Assembly (NCBI GenBank): GCA_002440085.1 | Contig: DJRM01000089.1 | Location: forward strand, 1-12,650 | Reading direction: 5' to 3' | Length of the DNA: 12,650 nucleotides | Source of the DNA: Bacteroidales bacterium UBA6360 | GTDB lineage: Bacteria; Bacteroidota; Bacteroidia; Bacteroidales; UBA932 | Shown here: piece by piece, positions 1 through 7,508 of the stretch | Position numbering within the stretch: the stretch's first letter is position 1 | How the letters are laid out: each line of letters opens with the position of its first letter | Made by a program: the position numbers and the translations under genes | Notes under the pieces: generated by a model | What the model saw: the letters and a program-made list of their open reading frames with translations, nothing else | Databases searched by the model: none | What the model was told of the DNA's origin: nothing

Positions 1-16
1 AAATTAAAACAGCTTC

Positions 17-889
17 TTAAAGCCTGAAGTCGGCGCGGACAGGGAAATGGTCAGAGGCGCAGCGGCCGTCGTACAGCGTCTGGTTCACCATAAAGCCGGT
101 CGGGGGTGCAATGTTCCGGTAGTAGATGAAGTCAATATGCCGTGCCTTGTCCCATTTGGCAGGAAACGGGCAAAAGGAGTTCATGGTGCACTGCCTCTCG
201 CCCGCAGTTTCGGCGGCATCATTCCAGTGCGTGCGCCAGACCTGATGGCTCGGATGTTCAGGACGGACGTTGAAATCTCCGACAAAAAATGAGGGGTAGC
301 CCTTTGGATTGAACTTTTCTTCGATATCCACAAGCACGTGGGCATATTTCAGGTTCTCCTCGGGATTGAGTATGCCATGGTGGTTTATGAAGCAGAACTT
401 CTTCCCGGTCTCCTTGTCCTTGAAGATTGCGCAGGCACCGCCACGCTTGTAGACATCGTCTCCACAATGGTCATTCTCAGACATTTCAAACGGTGTGTCG
501 CTGATCCAGAAAAAATGATAGTCAACGAGTTTGAAGCGTTTTTTCTTGTAGAAAATGCCACTGCGCTGATTGCCGGAACCGTCCTGCCGGTAGGGAGAAA
601 AGAATATCGCCGCGTATGTGTCCCTGAGGTCGGAGGAAAGTTCGGCCGCCGCAAAATCCGTGACTTCCTGAACTCCAAAGACATCGAAATCATTATCCCT
701 GATGCTTCGGACGCATTTGTCGTGACGGCATTCCCAGGCGTTGGGGCCGTTCTTGTCCAGCCACTGCATGCGCAGGTTGTATGTCCCTACGCGAAGGCTG
801 GAGGTCCCTTCCTCAGGAGTCTGTGCCATGGCAGACGCAACAATCGGAAGGGCAATGCACAAACATAAAAGTTTCCTATTCATACGCAT
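17..889 (-). CDS. Secreted DNase I-fold (EEP family) hydrolase
   Basis: A 290-residue protein with a signal peptidase I type signal (ASAMA/Q at 22-23) and no lipobox, so it is exported but not lipidated. The full EEP catalytic set is visible: Y-N-L-R with N38, Q-E-V with E75, the N-H-H-G segment with H171, G-D-F-N with D205 and N207, H-I-D-F with D253, and S-D-H-F-P-V with D280-H281. This superfamily includes DNases, sphingomyelinases and inositol-phosphate phosphatases, all metal-dependent phosphoester hydrolases. The specificity here is unknown. The mature protein has eight cysteines (54, 59, 142, 153, 166, 234, 240, 277), suggesting disulfides. The start may be the ATG at 889 or at 883; AGGA lies 5 nt before the latter. 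Either overlaps the previous gene. It is the only enzyme in the operon. Confidence 0.93.
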   Translation of the reverse strand: MRMNRKLLCLCIALPIVASAMAQTPEEGTSSLRVGTYNLRMQWLDKNGPNAWECRHDKCVRSIRDNDFDVFGVQEVTDFAAAELSSDLRDTYAAIFFSPYRQDGSGNQRSGIFYKKKRFKLVDYHFFWISDTPFEMSENDHCGDDVYKRGGACAIFKDKETGKKFCFINHHGILNPEENLKYAHVLVDIEEKFNPKGYPSFFVGDFNVRPEHPSHQVWRTHWNDAAETAGERQCTMNSFCPFPAKWDKARHIDFIYYRNIAPPTGFMVNQTLYDGRCASDHFPVRADFRL

Positions 890-1571
890 CCTGTTTAACT
901 GTCAGAGTCTCGCTTATTTCCCGTCCCCAACCGTCCGTGTAACCTACAGTCACGGAGTATGTCTTTCGGTCGCGCATCGTTGTGGGAAGCACGTCGAAAC
1001 TGAGGATATAGTCCTTCAGGGAAAGGTTGGCTATCGCCTTCGAGTCCAAGGTTGATGCGGACAGGAAGTCAGAAGGAAGGTTGGACGCGACTCTCGTGCT
1101 TACGCGTCCTCCGGAGACCGAGACATCAACGGAGGAATCATGAAGGCTTATTGACTCCTGCCACTTGCCCTCCTGACGCAGCTGAAGCCGGTCTGTGCGT
1201 CCGTCTGCCGAAACGGTCACATAGACGCTCCGGCAGAATCCGTCGTTGCGCTCCACGCTGAACACTATGGTGTCCCTTCCGGCCTGCTCGACGCTCATCC
1301 ACGGGGCATCGCCTTCGACCGCGAGGGTGTAGTCTCTGTCGGAAATGACCTTCGCGCCCACAATGTCCGGCGCTGCGGAGGCAACTACAAAATCCTGCAC
1401 GATTCCGAGCTGCACAACATCAACCTTGTCCGGGAAAAGTTTGCCGCACGAAACTTGGAATGCGCAGAGAAATACAATATAAAACAACGCCTTCGACAAG
1501 CAAAAGCACCCCCGACTTATTTTAGACGACCCAAGGCTGAAAAGGGGCGCATGAAATATCATCTTCTTCAT
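876..1571 (-). CDS. Two-domain BACON-like lipoprotein
   Basis: The 231-residue reading from the ATG at 1571 forms an ATGA overlap with the previous gene. Its lipoprotein signal (FQVS-C42) then sits behind an unusually long 24-residue basic leader. A TTG at 1499 would instead give an ordinary 18-residue signal, so the start is uncertain. Residues about 55-135 resemble a BACON domain: P-W-M at 90-92, D-T-I-V-F-S-V, a short turn, V-Y-V-T-V and the closing L-R-Q-E-G (Q133). Residues 136-231 look like a second Ig-like unit ending L-T-V-K-Q (Q227). No enzyme motif is present. The last bases overlap the start of the EEP gene. A lipid-anchored ligand-binding or scaffold protein of the SusCD complex is inferred. 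Confidence 0.75.
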   Translation of the reverse strand: MKKMIFHAPLFSLGSSKISRGCFCLSKALFYIVFLCAFQVSCGKLFPDKVDVVQLGIVQDFVVASAAPDIVGAKVISDRDYTLAVEGDAPWMSVEQAGRDTIVFSVERNDGFCRSVYVTVSADGRTDRLQLRQEGKWQESISLHDSSVDVSVSGGRVSTRVASNLPSDFLSASTLDSKAIANLSLKDYILSFDVLPTTMRDRKTYSVTVGYTDGWGREISETLTVKQDAYE

Positions 1572-1921
1572 CTTGTAGCAGATTGAGTTACAACAATGCG
1601 GCAGACTTTCTCCCCGCCGCAGACAACCACCTCAAGGCTGCGCGGAGCACCGCTGAGATTCTCGGAATAATCCATCCTCACATAGCCAATGCCGCTTCCC
1701 TGCGAGTTTTCGAGAGTCGCCCATGTCTCCTCCGGTTCAAGGGATATTGTCCAGTCACGGTTGGAGAACACTGTGACGTAGCAGTGCCCGGCAGCAGACG
1801 ACGGGAGTTCTATTTTCTCGTTGTTCACGGCGAGTTCGATGCCTGTCTTATATGGCTTCTGACATGAAAGCACGGCAACGGCAGACAACACCGTCAGAAG
1901 AGCAATCAATATCTTTCTCAT
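1568..1921 (-). CDS. Single BACON-domain lipoprotein (downstream of SusD)
   Basis: A 117-residue protein with a lipoprotein signal ending VLS-C20. The rest is one BACON-like domain: a T-V-F-S-N-R-D-W strand (W57), a second Trp at W67, Y-V-R-M-D-Y, N88, R94 followed by L-E-V-V-V, and a terminal R-I-V-V-T-Q-S strand (Q113). It has the same length and design as the BACON protein upstream of SusC but only pattern-level similarity, so the two are distant relatives. The residues after the lipidated Cys (Q-K-P-Y-K) lack acids, unlike SusD. It overlaps SusD and the following gene by ATGA at both ends, so its output is probably tied to SusD translation. A binding or spacer role alongside SusCD is inferred. 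Confidence 0.8.
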   Translation of the reverse strand: MRKILIALLTVLSAVAVLSCQKPYKTGIELAVNNEKIELPSSAAGHCYVTVFSNRDWTISLEPEETWATLENSQGSGIGYVRMDYSENLSGAPRSLEVVVCGGEKVCRIVVTQSATR

Positions 1922-3567
1922 AGTCCGTATCTGTTATATTCCTTATTGTCAAGCTTTCCACCGCTGTTCACCACTTCCTTGTCAGGAATCGGGTAGTACT
2001 CGTGGCAGGGACGTATGTTGTTTCGCAGGCGGGTGTTGTTCTCTCCGTTCACGTTATATTTAATGACATAGTCGTACCAGACTCCCCAGCGCACGAGGTC
2101 ATGCTTGCGCTGCCATTCCCCGAACAGTTCGCGTGCATACTCGTTCTGAATTTCATGAAAGAGTTCGCTGCGGCTGCCGAAAGAAGACGTATTCACGGGG
2201 TCGATGCCGGCGCGGGACTTGACCATATTGAGGTAGCGGCAAGCCTTCACATCATCCTCTTTCTGAAACCACGCCTCGGCGAGGCCGAGGATGGCTCCGG
2301 CATAGCGGAAGAGCTTGTAGCTGTTGCTGTCGCTGGTGTATTGCATTCCGAAACACCAGAACTTGTCGCCGAGATAGGGTCTTCCTGAGGCCGATTTCAC
2401 GGAGCCGAAAAACTTATATGACGGTTCCACAACGCTCCTGTCGTCATCCGCCGACCAGCCGGGCCAGCCCCATGCGAGGTAGCCTCCGCCGTTCTCGAGA
2501 GGAGTGCCGTCCGTGGCATACGACGCACGGCGAAGGTCGGACGAGGAGGCGGTCATAAGGTCGCGGTAGAAATGCTTTGTCGGGCGCAGAGGCGTGCGCG
2601 TGCGCATGTTGGAGCCGAGTTCCGGGATGCCTACCCCGTCATAGAAGTCCTGGTCGCCCATCTGCTCCTCGTCTTCGTCTCCCTCTGGTGCGGACACCTT
2701 TCGGTAAGGGGTGCAGACGCTCGCGAGAGAACCGGACACATGAAGTCCGTAATCCACCGAAATGTTGGACATTTCCAGAATGGACTCGGAACAAAGGCGC
2801 TGCCCGAAGCGGATATCGGAAATCCTGTACTGAGACAATTCTCCGTAGATGGACTCAAGCGCGCCGAAAAAGTCCACAGCATCGCTCCATCTCCCGTTCC
2901 ACAGGCTCATCTTGCCGCCGAGCATGAGCCCGAGAGCCGCGCCCGCACGGTACTGCTGACGATTGGAAGGGTCATTGGTCGGAAGCATGTCAAGTGCCTG
3001 TCTCTCAAGAATCCAGTATCTCAGGTCATTGATGAGAGTGTCACGCGTGTCATCCGCGCTCATTCTCCCGAGGGCGGCTATCCTGTCATTGGTCGCGGAC
3101 GTCACCTCATCCTTGTAGAAAGGCACGTCGCCGAAATTGGACGTGAGAATATAGTAGAGCATGGCCCTGAGCACGGTGGTTTCCGCAAGCAGGGGCGCCT
3201 TCTGTTCGTCCGTCATGTCCGAGCGCCCTATTGCCGCCTCCACGGCATTGGCCCGGCTGACGCCCTGATAGGCCTGCGTCCAGATTGTGGTGGCAAACTG
3301 CGGCATGGAAGGGGTCACTGCCAGGATGCCGTTGAGCTGATCGGAGCGGTTGATGTACATAAGGTCCGTCTGCGCCTCGCAAATCACGAAATATTCGTTG
3401 CTGTTATAGACATTCCGGATGTTTCCGTAGCAGGCGTTCAGTCCGGTGAGGCACTGCTCGGGAGTCTCGTAATACGACCCCGGAAGAGGGTAGGACCTGA
3501 TTTTCTCGTCTAACGAGCAGGCCGCGCACAGGCAGCACACCGCAATCGATATGAAAATTCTCTTCAT
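1918..3567 (-). CDS. SusD/RagB-type surface lipoprotein
   Basis: A 549-residue lipoprotein whose signal ends CAA-C17, followed by S-L-D-E, an acidic patch fitting surface export. The N-terminal YYETPEQCLTGLNACY segment is the usual first SusD helix. TPR-like helices carry L-L-A-E-T-T-V-L-R-A-M-L-Y-Y. The C-terminus has ELFGEWQRKHDLVRWG and then YYPIPDKEV with a closing N-K-E-Y, all standard RagB/SusD landmarks. SusD proteins form the lid of the SusC barrel and contribute ligand binding at the cell surface. It sits 5 bp after SusC and overlaps the next gene by ATGA. A run around residues 290-310 is acidic (E, D), perhaps a surface loop. Confidence 0.96.
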   Translation of the reverse strand: MKRIFISIAVCCLCAACSLDEKIRSYPLPGSYYETPEQCLTGLNACYGNIRNVYNSNEYFVICEAQTDLMYINRSDQLNGILAVTPSMPQFATTIWTQAYQGVSRANAVEAAIGRSDMTDEQKAPLLAETTVLRAMLYYILTSNFGDVPFYKDEVTSATNDRIAALGRMSADDTRDTLINDLRYWILERQALDMLPTNDPSNRQQYRAGAALGLMLGGKMSLWNGRWSDAVDFFGALESIYGELSQYRISDIRFGQRLCSESILEMSNISVDYGLHVSGSLASVCTPYRKVSAPEGDEDEEQMGDQDFYDGVGIPELGSNMRTRTPLRPTKHFYRDLMTASSSDLRRASYATDGTPLENGGGYLAWGWPGWSADDDRSVVEPSYKFFGSVKSASGRPYLGDKFWCFGMQYTSDSNSYKLFRYAGAILGLAEAWFQKEDDVKACRYLNMVKSRAGIDPVNTSSFGSRSELFHEIQNEYARELFGEWQRKHDLVRWGVWYDYVIKYNVNGENNTRLRNNIRPCHEYYPIPDKEVVNSGGKLDNKEYNRYGL

Positions 3568-3572
3568 GGCCT

Positions 3573-6500
3573 CTAATACTTTATCTTAAAGCTCAACATA
3601 TAGGTACGCGGATTTGGATATGTGGCCGTGTCCACACGCCTCGCCGATGTGGAGGAGGAATTCACGTCCGGGTCATAGCCGTTGTAACGGGTCAGAAGGA
3701 ACGCGTTGTCGATGTAGGCACCGACGGTTATGCTCTTCATCCACTTGACACGGCGGCTCAGGTCGAAGACATAGCTCAGCGAGAGATTCCGGAGCCTCAG
3801 ATAGGAGGCGTCGTGGACATAAACGTCGGAGCCGTAGCCGTCCTTGGCCGCAGGCGCCGGGATGTCACTGCCGGGATTGCGCACCGGGTGCCAGCAGTCC
3901 ATCATGTAGCGGTACTTGTTCGTGTTGGCTATCGCGCTGCCGAGGTTGAATTCCGAGATGTTGTACATCTGCCCGCCTATCGACCAGGTGAAATATATTC
4001 CAAGACGAAAGTTCCATATCCTGAAATTATTCTGGATGCCGCCGTACAGGACAGGATCCGTGGAGCCGAGATAGACGAGGTCGTTGCTGTCAAGCACGCC
4101 GTCATGGTTGATGTCGGCATATTTGCGGTAGCCGTTCTGATTCTGATAAGAGACATACGCCCTTGTGGTCTTGTTGGCTTCGCGTTCCTCGTCATTGTGC
4201 CACACTCCACAGCATTTGTAGCCCCAGAGGGCGTTCACCGGATAGCCTACCTTGTAGCCGTAGAGCATCTGCGAGTTCTTGGTGTAGGTTGCCACATAGT
4301 CGAACTCCGCCCCGATGTCAGTCACGACCGAATTATTGTGGCTGAAGGTGAATGTCGTCTCCCAGTTGAAATGCCGCCGGGTTATGTTGTGAGAGCTGAG
4401 CGAGAGCTCGAAGCCCCATCCCTTTGTGCCGCCGATGTTGGCGTAGCGCGAGGAAAAACCGGTCTGTGAGGCATTCTGGAGAGCCAGGAGAAGGTCGCCG
4501 GTGCGGGTAAGATAGGCATCGGCGGAAATCACCACCCTGTCGTTCAGAAGGGAAAGGTCCAGTCCGGCGTTGAAGCTGTCTGTCTTTTCCCAGGACAGGG
4601 AGTCATTGTCCACTTTCGAAGGATATGCCACACTCTGCTGACCGTCGCCGAAAATCCACGAGCCGGTAGTCACCGTAAGATACTGCTGGGACACATAGCT
4701 CGCCACGGAGTCGTTGCCGCTGCGACCGGCGCTGAGCCGAAGCGCGAGATTGGTGAGCCCGTTGGCCTTGGCTCCGGCCATCCATCCTTCGTTGGTGATG
4801 TTCCACCTGAACGCCGCGGCCGGAAAAAATCCCCACTTGTGCCCCTTGGCAAACATCGAGGAGCCGTCACCGCGCACGGTGAGGGTGAACAGATAGCGGG
4901 ACATCCATGAATAGTTGGCGCGGGCGAGCACAGACAGACGGGTCAGGGAGGTCATATCGCTGCGCACGGTGTAGTTGCGCTTGTCCGGCAGTCCGCCCAG
5001 GTTATACGGGCCCACGTTGTCGTCCAGATAGCCCACGCCTTTCGTGTAGTTATAGTCTGTCGTTCTCGTCTCTCCGGTGAAGCCGCCCATGACATCGAAG
5101 GAGTGGCCGCCGGCGAGTCTCGGCTTGTAGGAGACAGTCGTCTCGCTCAGCATCGTGGTCTTTGAGGTCGCGGAACGGACGGCCGTGCCGCCGGTTTTCT
5201 GCGCGACAGCCAAAGGCATGGATGCCGGAGAATAGTTGAACGAGTCTATGTCATTCAACGAATATGAGAACGTGGACTTCGCGGTGAATCCCCTGAACGG
5301 TGTCAACTCGACGTATGGCGCCATGTTAAGGAACTTGACATTCACGTAGTTCGTGGCCTTCGTGGCTATCAGATAGGGACTGTTGAATATCGAGCCTCCG
5401 GAGCCGCCTTCATCGCCGTAACGGTTCCACACGTCCTCCTTCCCGACAAGCGGGCTCATGCACACTGCCGAGGAATTGCTTGTGCCGTTGATGGTGACGC
5501 TGTTGTTGTCGCTGTGCCTGTAGGCATAGTTTATCCTTGCACCGATTTTCATGAACTTGAAAAGCTGCCGGCTGAACTTGACCAGCGTGCTGTAGCGCCG
5601 CATCCCGGTGCCGATGACGATGCCGTCGCGGTCCTCATAGCCGAAGGACAGCCAGACGGACTGCCTGCGGTCGCCGTAACCCACATTCAGCTTATAGTCC
5701 TGCTGGAACGCCTTTCGCGTCAGCACGTCCTGCCAGTCAGTGCCCTCGCCCCATGACGACGGATTCTCGAAAGGATAGGAACCTGAAACCTGAGGGGTCG
5801 TCACGGTCACGTTTCCCGCGGAAAGACGGTAGTCGTTCCTGAACTGCGCGAACTCCGTCGCGTTCATTATGTCGAGTTTCCGGGGAAGTTCGCTCATGCC
5901 GGCGCCTGCGCTGAAGTTTATGGAAACCTTTGAGGCAGTGTCGCCCTTTGTTGTCACGATGATGACTCCGTTCGAGCCCCGTGAACCGTATATCGCAGTG
6001 GCCGATGCGTCCTTGAGCACGGATATGTCCTTGATGTCATCGGGGTTTATGTCGGAGAAACTCTCCACCGCATCCAGAATGCCGTCAACGACAATCAGAG
6101 GATCGTTGCCGGCAGAAATTGAGCGCGTGCCTCGGATGCGAATTGAAGAGGCCGCCCCGGGCTCTCCGCCGCCGCTGAGAATGTCCACGCCGGCTATGCG
6201 TCCCTGAAGCGCCATGTCAACCGACGAGACTGCGGGAGTCTGTATCTCGTCCATGCTCACAACGCCCACGGAACCGGTGAGATCGGATTTTTTCTGCGTT
6301 CCGTAGCCGATCACCACCGCGTCATCGAGCACTTTTACGTCCTCCTTCAGCACCACATTGATTGTACTGCGTTTCTCGACACCTTCCGAGGCCTCCTTAT
6401 AGCCGAGACAGGAAAATATGAGAACATCGAACGACGAAAGCCTCCCGATGGAATATTTGCCGTCCGCGTCCGTGACTACGCCGTTCGAGCTGCCCTGAAC

Positions 6501-6635
6501 AAGCACGGTCACGCCCTCAATCGGCATGCCGTCCTCGCCCACGACCTGCCCGCTCACGGTAATGTTCTGCGCCCAAAGAGCGAAAGAGGCCAGAACGCTC
6601 AAAAGTATGGTCAAAAGAAATCTTTTCATATCCAT
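3573..6635 (-). CDS. SusC-type TonB-dependent outer-membrane transporter
   Basis: A 1020-residue protein, the usual SusC size. The signal peptide is cleaved near A22-Q23; the ATG at 6629 (M3, MKRFLL) is an equally possible start. Residues about 25-97 form the carboxypeptidase-D regulatory-like domain (VSGQVVGEDGMPIEGVTV, then TDADGKYSI and SCLGY). A TonB-box-like segment, L-D-D-A-V-V-I-G-Y-G, lies at 103-112. The plug has the SusC hallmarks IRIRGTRSI, DPLIVVDG and KDASATAIYGSRG. The long C-terminal barrel has alternating aromatic strands and ends in S-F-K-I-K-Y, an aromatic outer-membrane end signal. There is no STN domain before the plug, so direct FecR/ECF-sigma signalling through this protein is unlikely. 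With SusD, 5 bp downstream, it should import a ligand using TonB energy. The substrate cannot be read from the sequence. Confidence 0.97.
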   Translation of the reverse strand: MDMKRFLLTILLSVLASFALWAQNITVSGQVVGEDGMPIEGVTVLVQGSSNGVVTDADGKYSIGRLSSFDVLIFSCLGYKEASEGVEKRSTINVVLKEDVKVLDDAVVIGYGTQKKSDLTGSVGVVSMDEIQTPAVSSVDMALQGRIAGVDILSGGGEPGAASSIRIRGTRSISAGNDPLIVVDGILDAVESFSDINPDDIKDISVLKDASATAIYGSRGSNGVIIVTTKGDTASKVSINFSAGAGMSELPRKLDIMNATEFAQFRNDYRLSAGNVTVTTPQVSGSYPFENPSSWGEGTDWQDVLTRKAFQQDYKLNVGYGDRRQSVWLSFGYEDRDGIVIGTGMRRYSTLVKFSRQLFKFMKIGARINYAYRHSDNNSVTINGTSNSSAVCMSPLVGKEDVWNRYGDEGGSGGSIFNSPYLIATKATNYVNVKFLNMAPYVELTPFRGFTAKSTFSYSLNDIDSFNYSPASMPLAVAQKTGGTAVRSATSKTTMLSETTVSYKPRLAGGHSFDVMGGFTGETRTTDYNYTKGVGYLDDNVGPYNLGGLPDKRNYTVRSDMTSLTRLSVLARANYSWMSRYLFTLTVRGDGSSMFAKGHKWGFFPAAAFRWNITNEGWMAGAKANGLTNLALRLSAGRSGNDSVASYVSQQYLTVTTGSWIFGDGQQSVAYPSKVDNDSLSWEKTDSFNAGLDLSLLNDRVVISADAYLTRTGDLLLALQNASQTGFSSRYANIGGTKGWGFELSLSSHNITRRHFNWETTFTFSHNNSVVTDIGAEFDYVATYTKNSQMLYGYKVGYPVNALWGYKCCGVWHNDEEREANKTTRAYVSYQNQNGYRKYADINHDGVLDSNDLVYLGSTDPVLYGGIQNNFRIWNFRLGIYFTWSIGGQMYNISEFNLGSAIANTNKYRYMMDCWHPVRNPGSDIPAPAAKDGYGSDVYVHDASYLRLRNLSLSYVFDLSRRVKWMKSITVGAYIDNAFLLTRYNGYDPDVNSSSTSARRVDTATYPNPRTYMLSFKIKY

Positions 6636-6638
6636 GTT

Positions 6639-7151
6639 CTACTTTGAGGACTGTTCAACTTTGAGCCTCACATTAAACGAAACCCCACCGTCCTGACGGA
6701 CAAGGCCGCCGAGCCTGTCGAAGACATTGGAGGCGGCATACATGAAACGACCGGACCCGGCCTCCTCGGAAAGAAAATGGCGGAAACAGTCGGCGAAACC
6801 CATGCTCTCAAGCTCAGCGGAACGGCTGTCAAGCGTCAGACAATATATCCACTGTGCGGAAGTCTCCTTCCAGAAGCTTTCCTCCACGAGTTCAGCAATG
6901 TTCCGGCACTCGCCGGTCACGATCCGCAGCGCGCCCAAGGAATGCACCGTGCAGTCCAGCACCGGCTCAGCTGTCATCCCGACGACAGAACAATTCACGG
7001 AATAATCCGCCCCGACGACTATTTCAACGTCCTCATATTCAACGGATGAAGAAACCTCAGCCGCGAAGTCATGAGGGCGGCTCACAGGAACCTCCTCCGT
7101 GCAGGCCGCAATAAAGACGGCGCATCCCAACAGCAAAGCATATCTTCTCAT
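6639..7151 (-). CDS. Unrecognised cysteine-rich lipoprotein before SusC
   Basis: The 170-residue product has a clear lipoprotein signal (FIAA-C17) followed by T-E-E, an acidic start compatible with surface export in Bacteroidota. I do not recognise the remaining domain. It contains five further cysteines (C54, C67, C82, C104, C122). The first half is beta-rich, alternating Val and acidic residues (38-80). Residues about 84-125 look more helical, and the end (from about 150) returns to a V-S-F-N-V-R-L-K-V strand. A SusD fold is excluded by size. The gene overlaps the BACON gene by ATGA, with AGGGGG 8 nt before the ATG, and lies 3 bp from SusC. That position suggests an accessory component of the SusCD complex, which is inference only. 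Confidence 0.7.
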   Translation of the reverse strand: MRRYALLLGCAVFIAACTEEVPVSRPHDFAAEVSSSVEYEDVEIVVGADYSVNCSVVGMTAEPVLDCTVHSLGALRIVTGECRNIAELVEESFWKETSAQWIYCLTLDSRSAELESMGFADCFRHFLSEEAGSGRFMYAASNVFDRLGGLVRQDGGVSFNVRLKVEQSSK

Positions 7152-7501
7152 TTCAACATCCCCCTCTGATTGATTATCAACGTGTCACACTGACCGCCGT
7201 CATAACTGCGAACGACCACCCTGCCGATGCGGTCATGCCGGACGTCTCCCTCTACCGAGCGGTTGGAGCCATAATTCAGCGTAATCACATGGCTGCCACG
7301 GTGCCAGTCTCCCTCGACGTCAATCCAAGGAACAAGAGACGAAGCGTTCCACACGCCGTCCGCAGAGACGAGAATATCCAACGAACCGGCTCCGGAATCG
7401 ACGTCAGTTTCAAAAATGACCTTTCCCGAAGTGACAAGAACCTCTTTCGCGCAGGAAGCGCACAGAAGACAGGTCATCAGTATAATCAGTATCCTTTTCA
7501 T
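7148..7501 (-). CDS. Single BACON-domain lipoprotein (upstream of SusC)
   Basis: The ATG at 7501 gives a 117-residue protein with a compact lipoprotein signal (LLCAS-C17). Upstream in-frame starts would add 38 residues that lack signal character and overlap the previous gene. Residues 25-114 fit one BACON domain: W51, then P-W-I around 58-60, a charged turn, I-T-L-N-Y, an Asn at N80, an Arg at R91 followed by G-R-V-V-V, and the closing I-I-N-Q-R-G strand with Q112. BACON domains are Ig-like folds in Bacteroidota extracellular proteins, proposed to bind carbohydrate or to act as spacers. A lone domain on a lipid anchor is unusually minimal. It follows the fimbrillin-like gene after 7 bp, with AGGA 5 nt before the ATG, and overlaps the next gene by ATGA. 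Confidence 0.8.
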   Translation of the reverse strand: MKRILIILMTCLLCASCAKEVLVTSGKVIFETDVDSGAGSLDILVSADGVWNASSLVPWIDVEGDWHRGSHVITLNYGSNRSVEGDVRHDRIGRVVVRSYDGGQCDTLIINQRGMLK

Positions 7502-7508
7502 ATCCGTC

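Noticed and set aside
17..889. EEP protein as a cytosolic AP endonuclease (exonuclease III type)
   Set aside because: It has a cleavable export signal, multiple cysteines and a place at the end of an outer-membrane transport operon, none of which fits a DNA-repair enzyme.
2572..3513. A 313-codon open frame on the plus strand inside SusD
   Set aside because: SusD has multiple family landmarks on the minus strand, while the antisense product is rich in His, Arg and Val with no recognisable fold.
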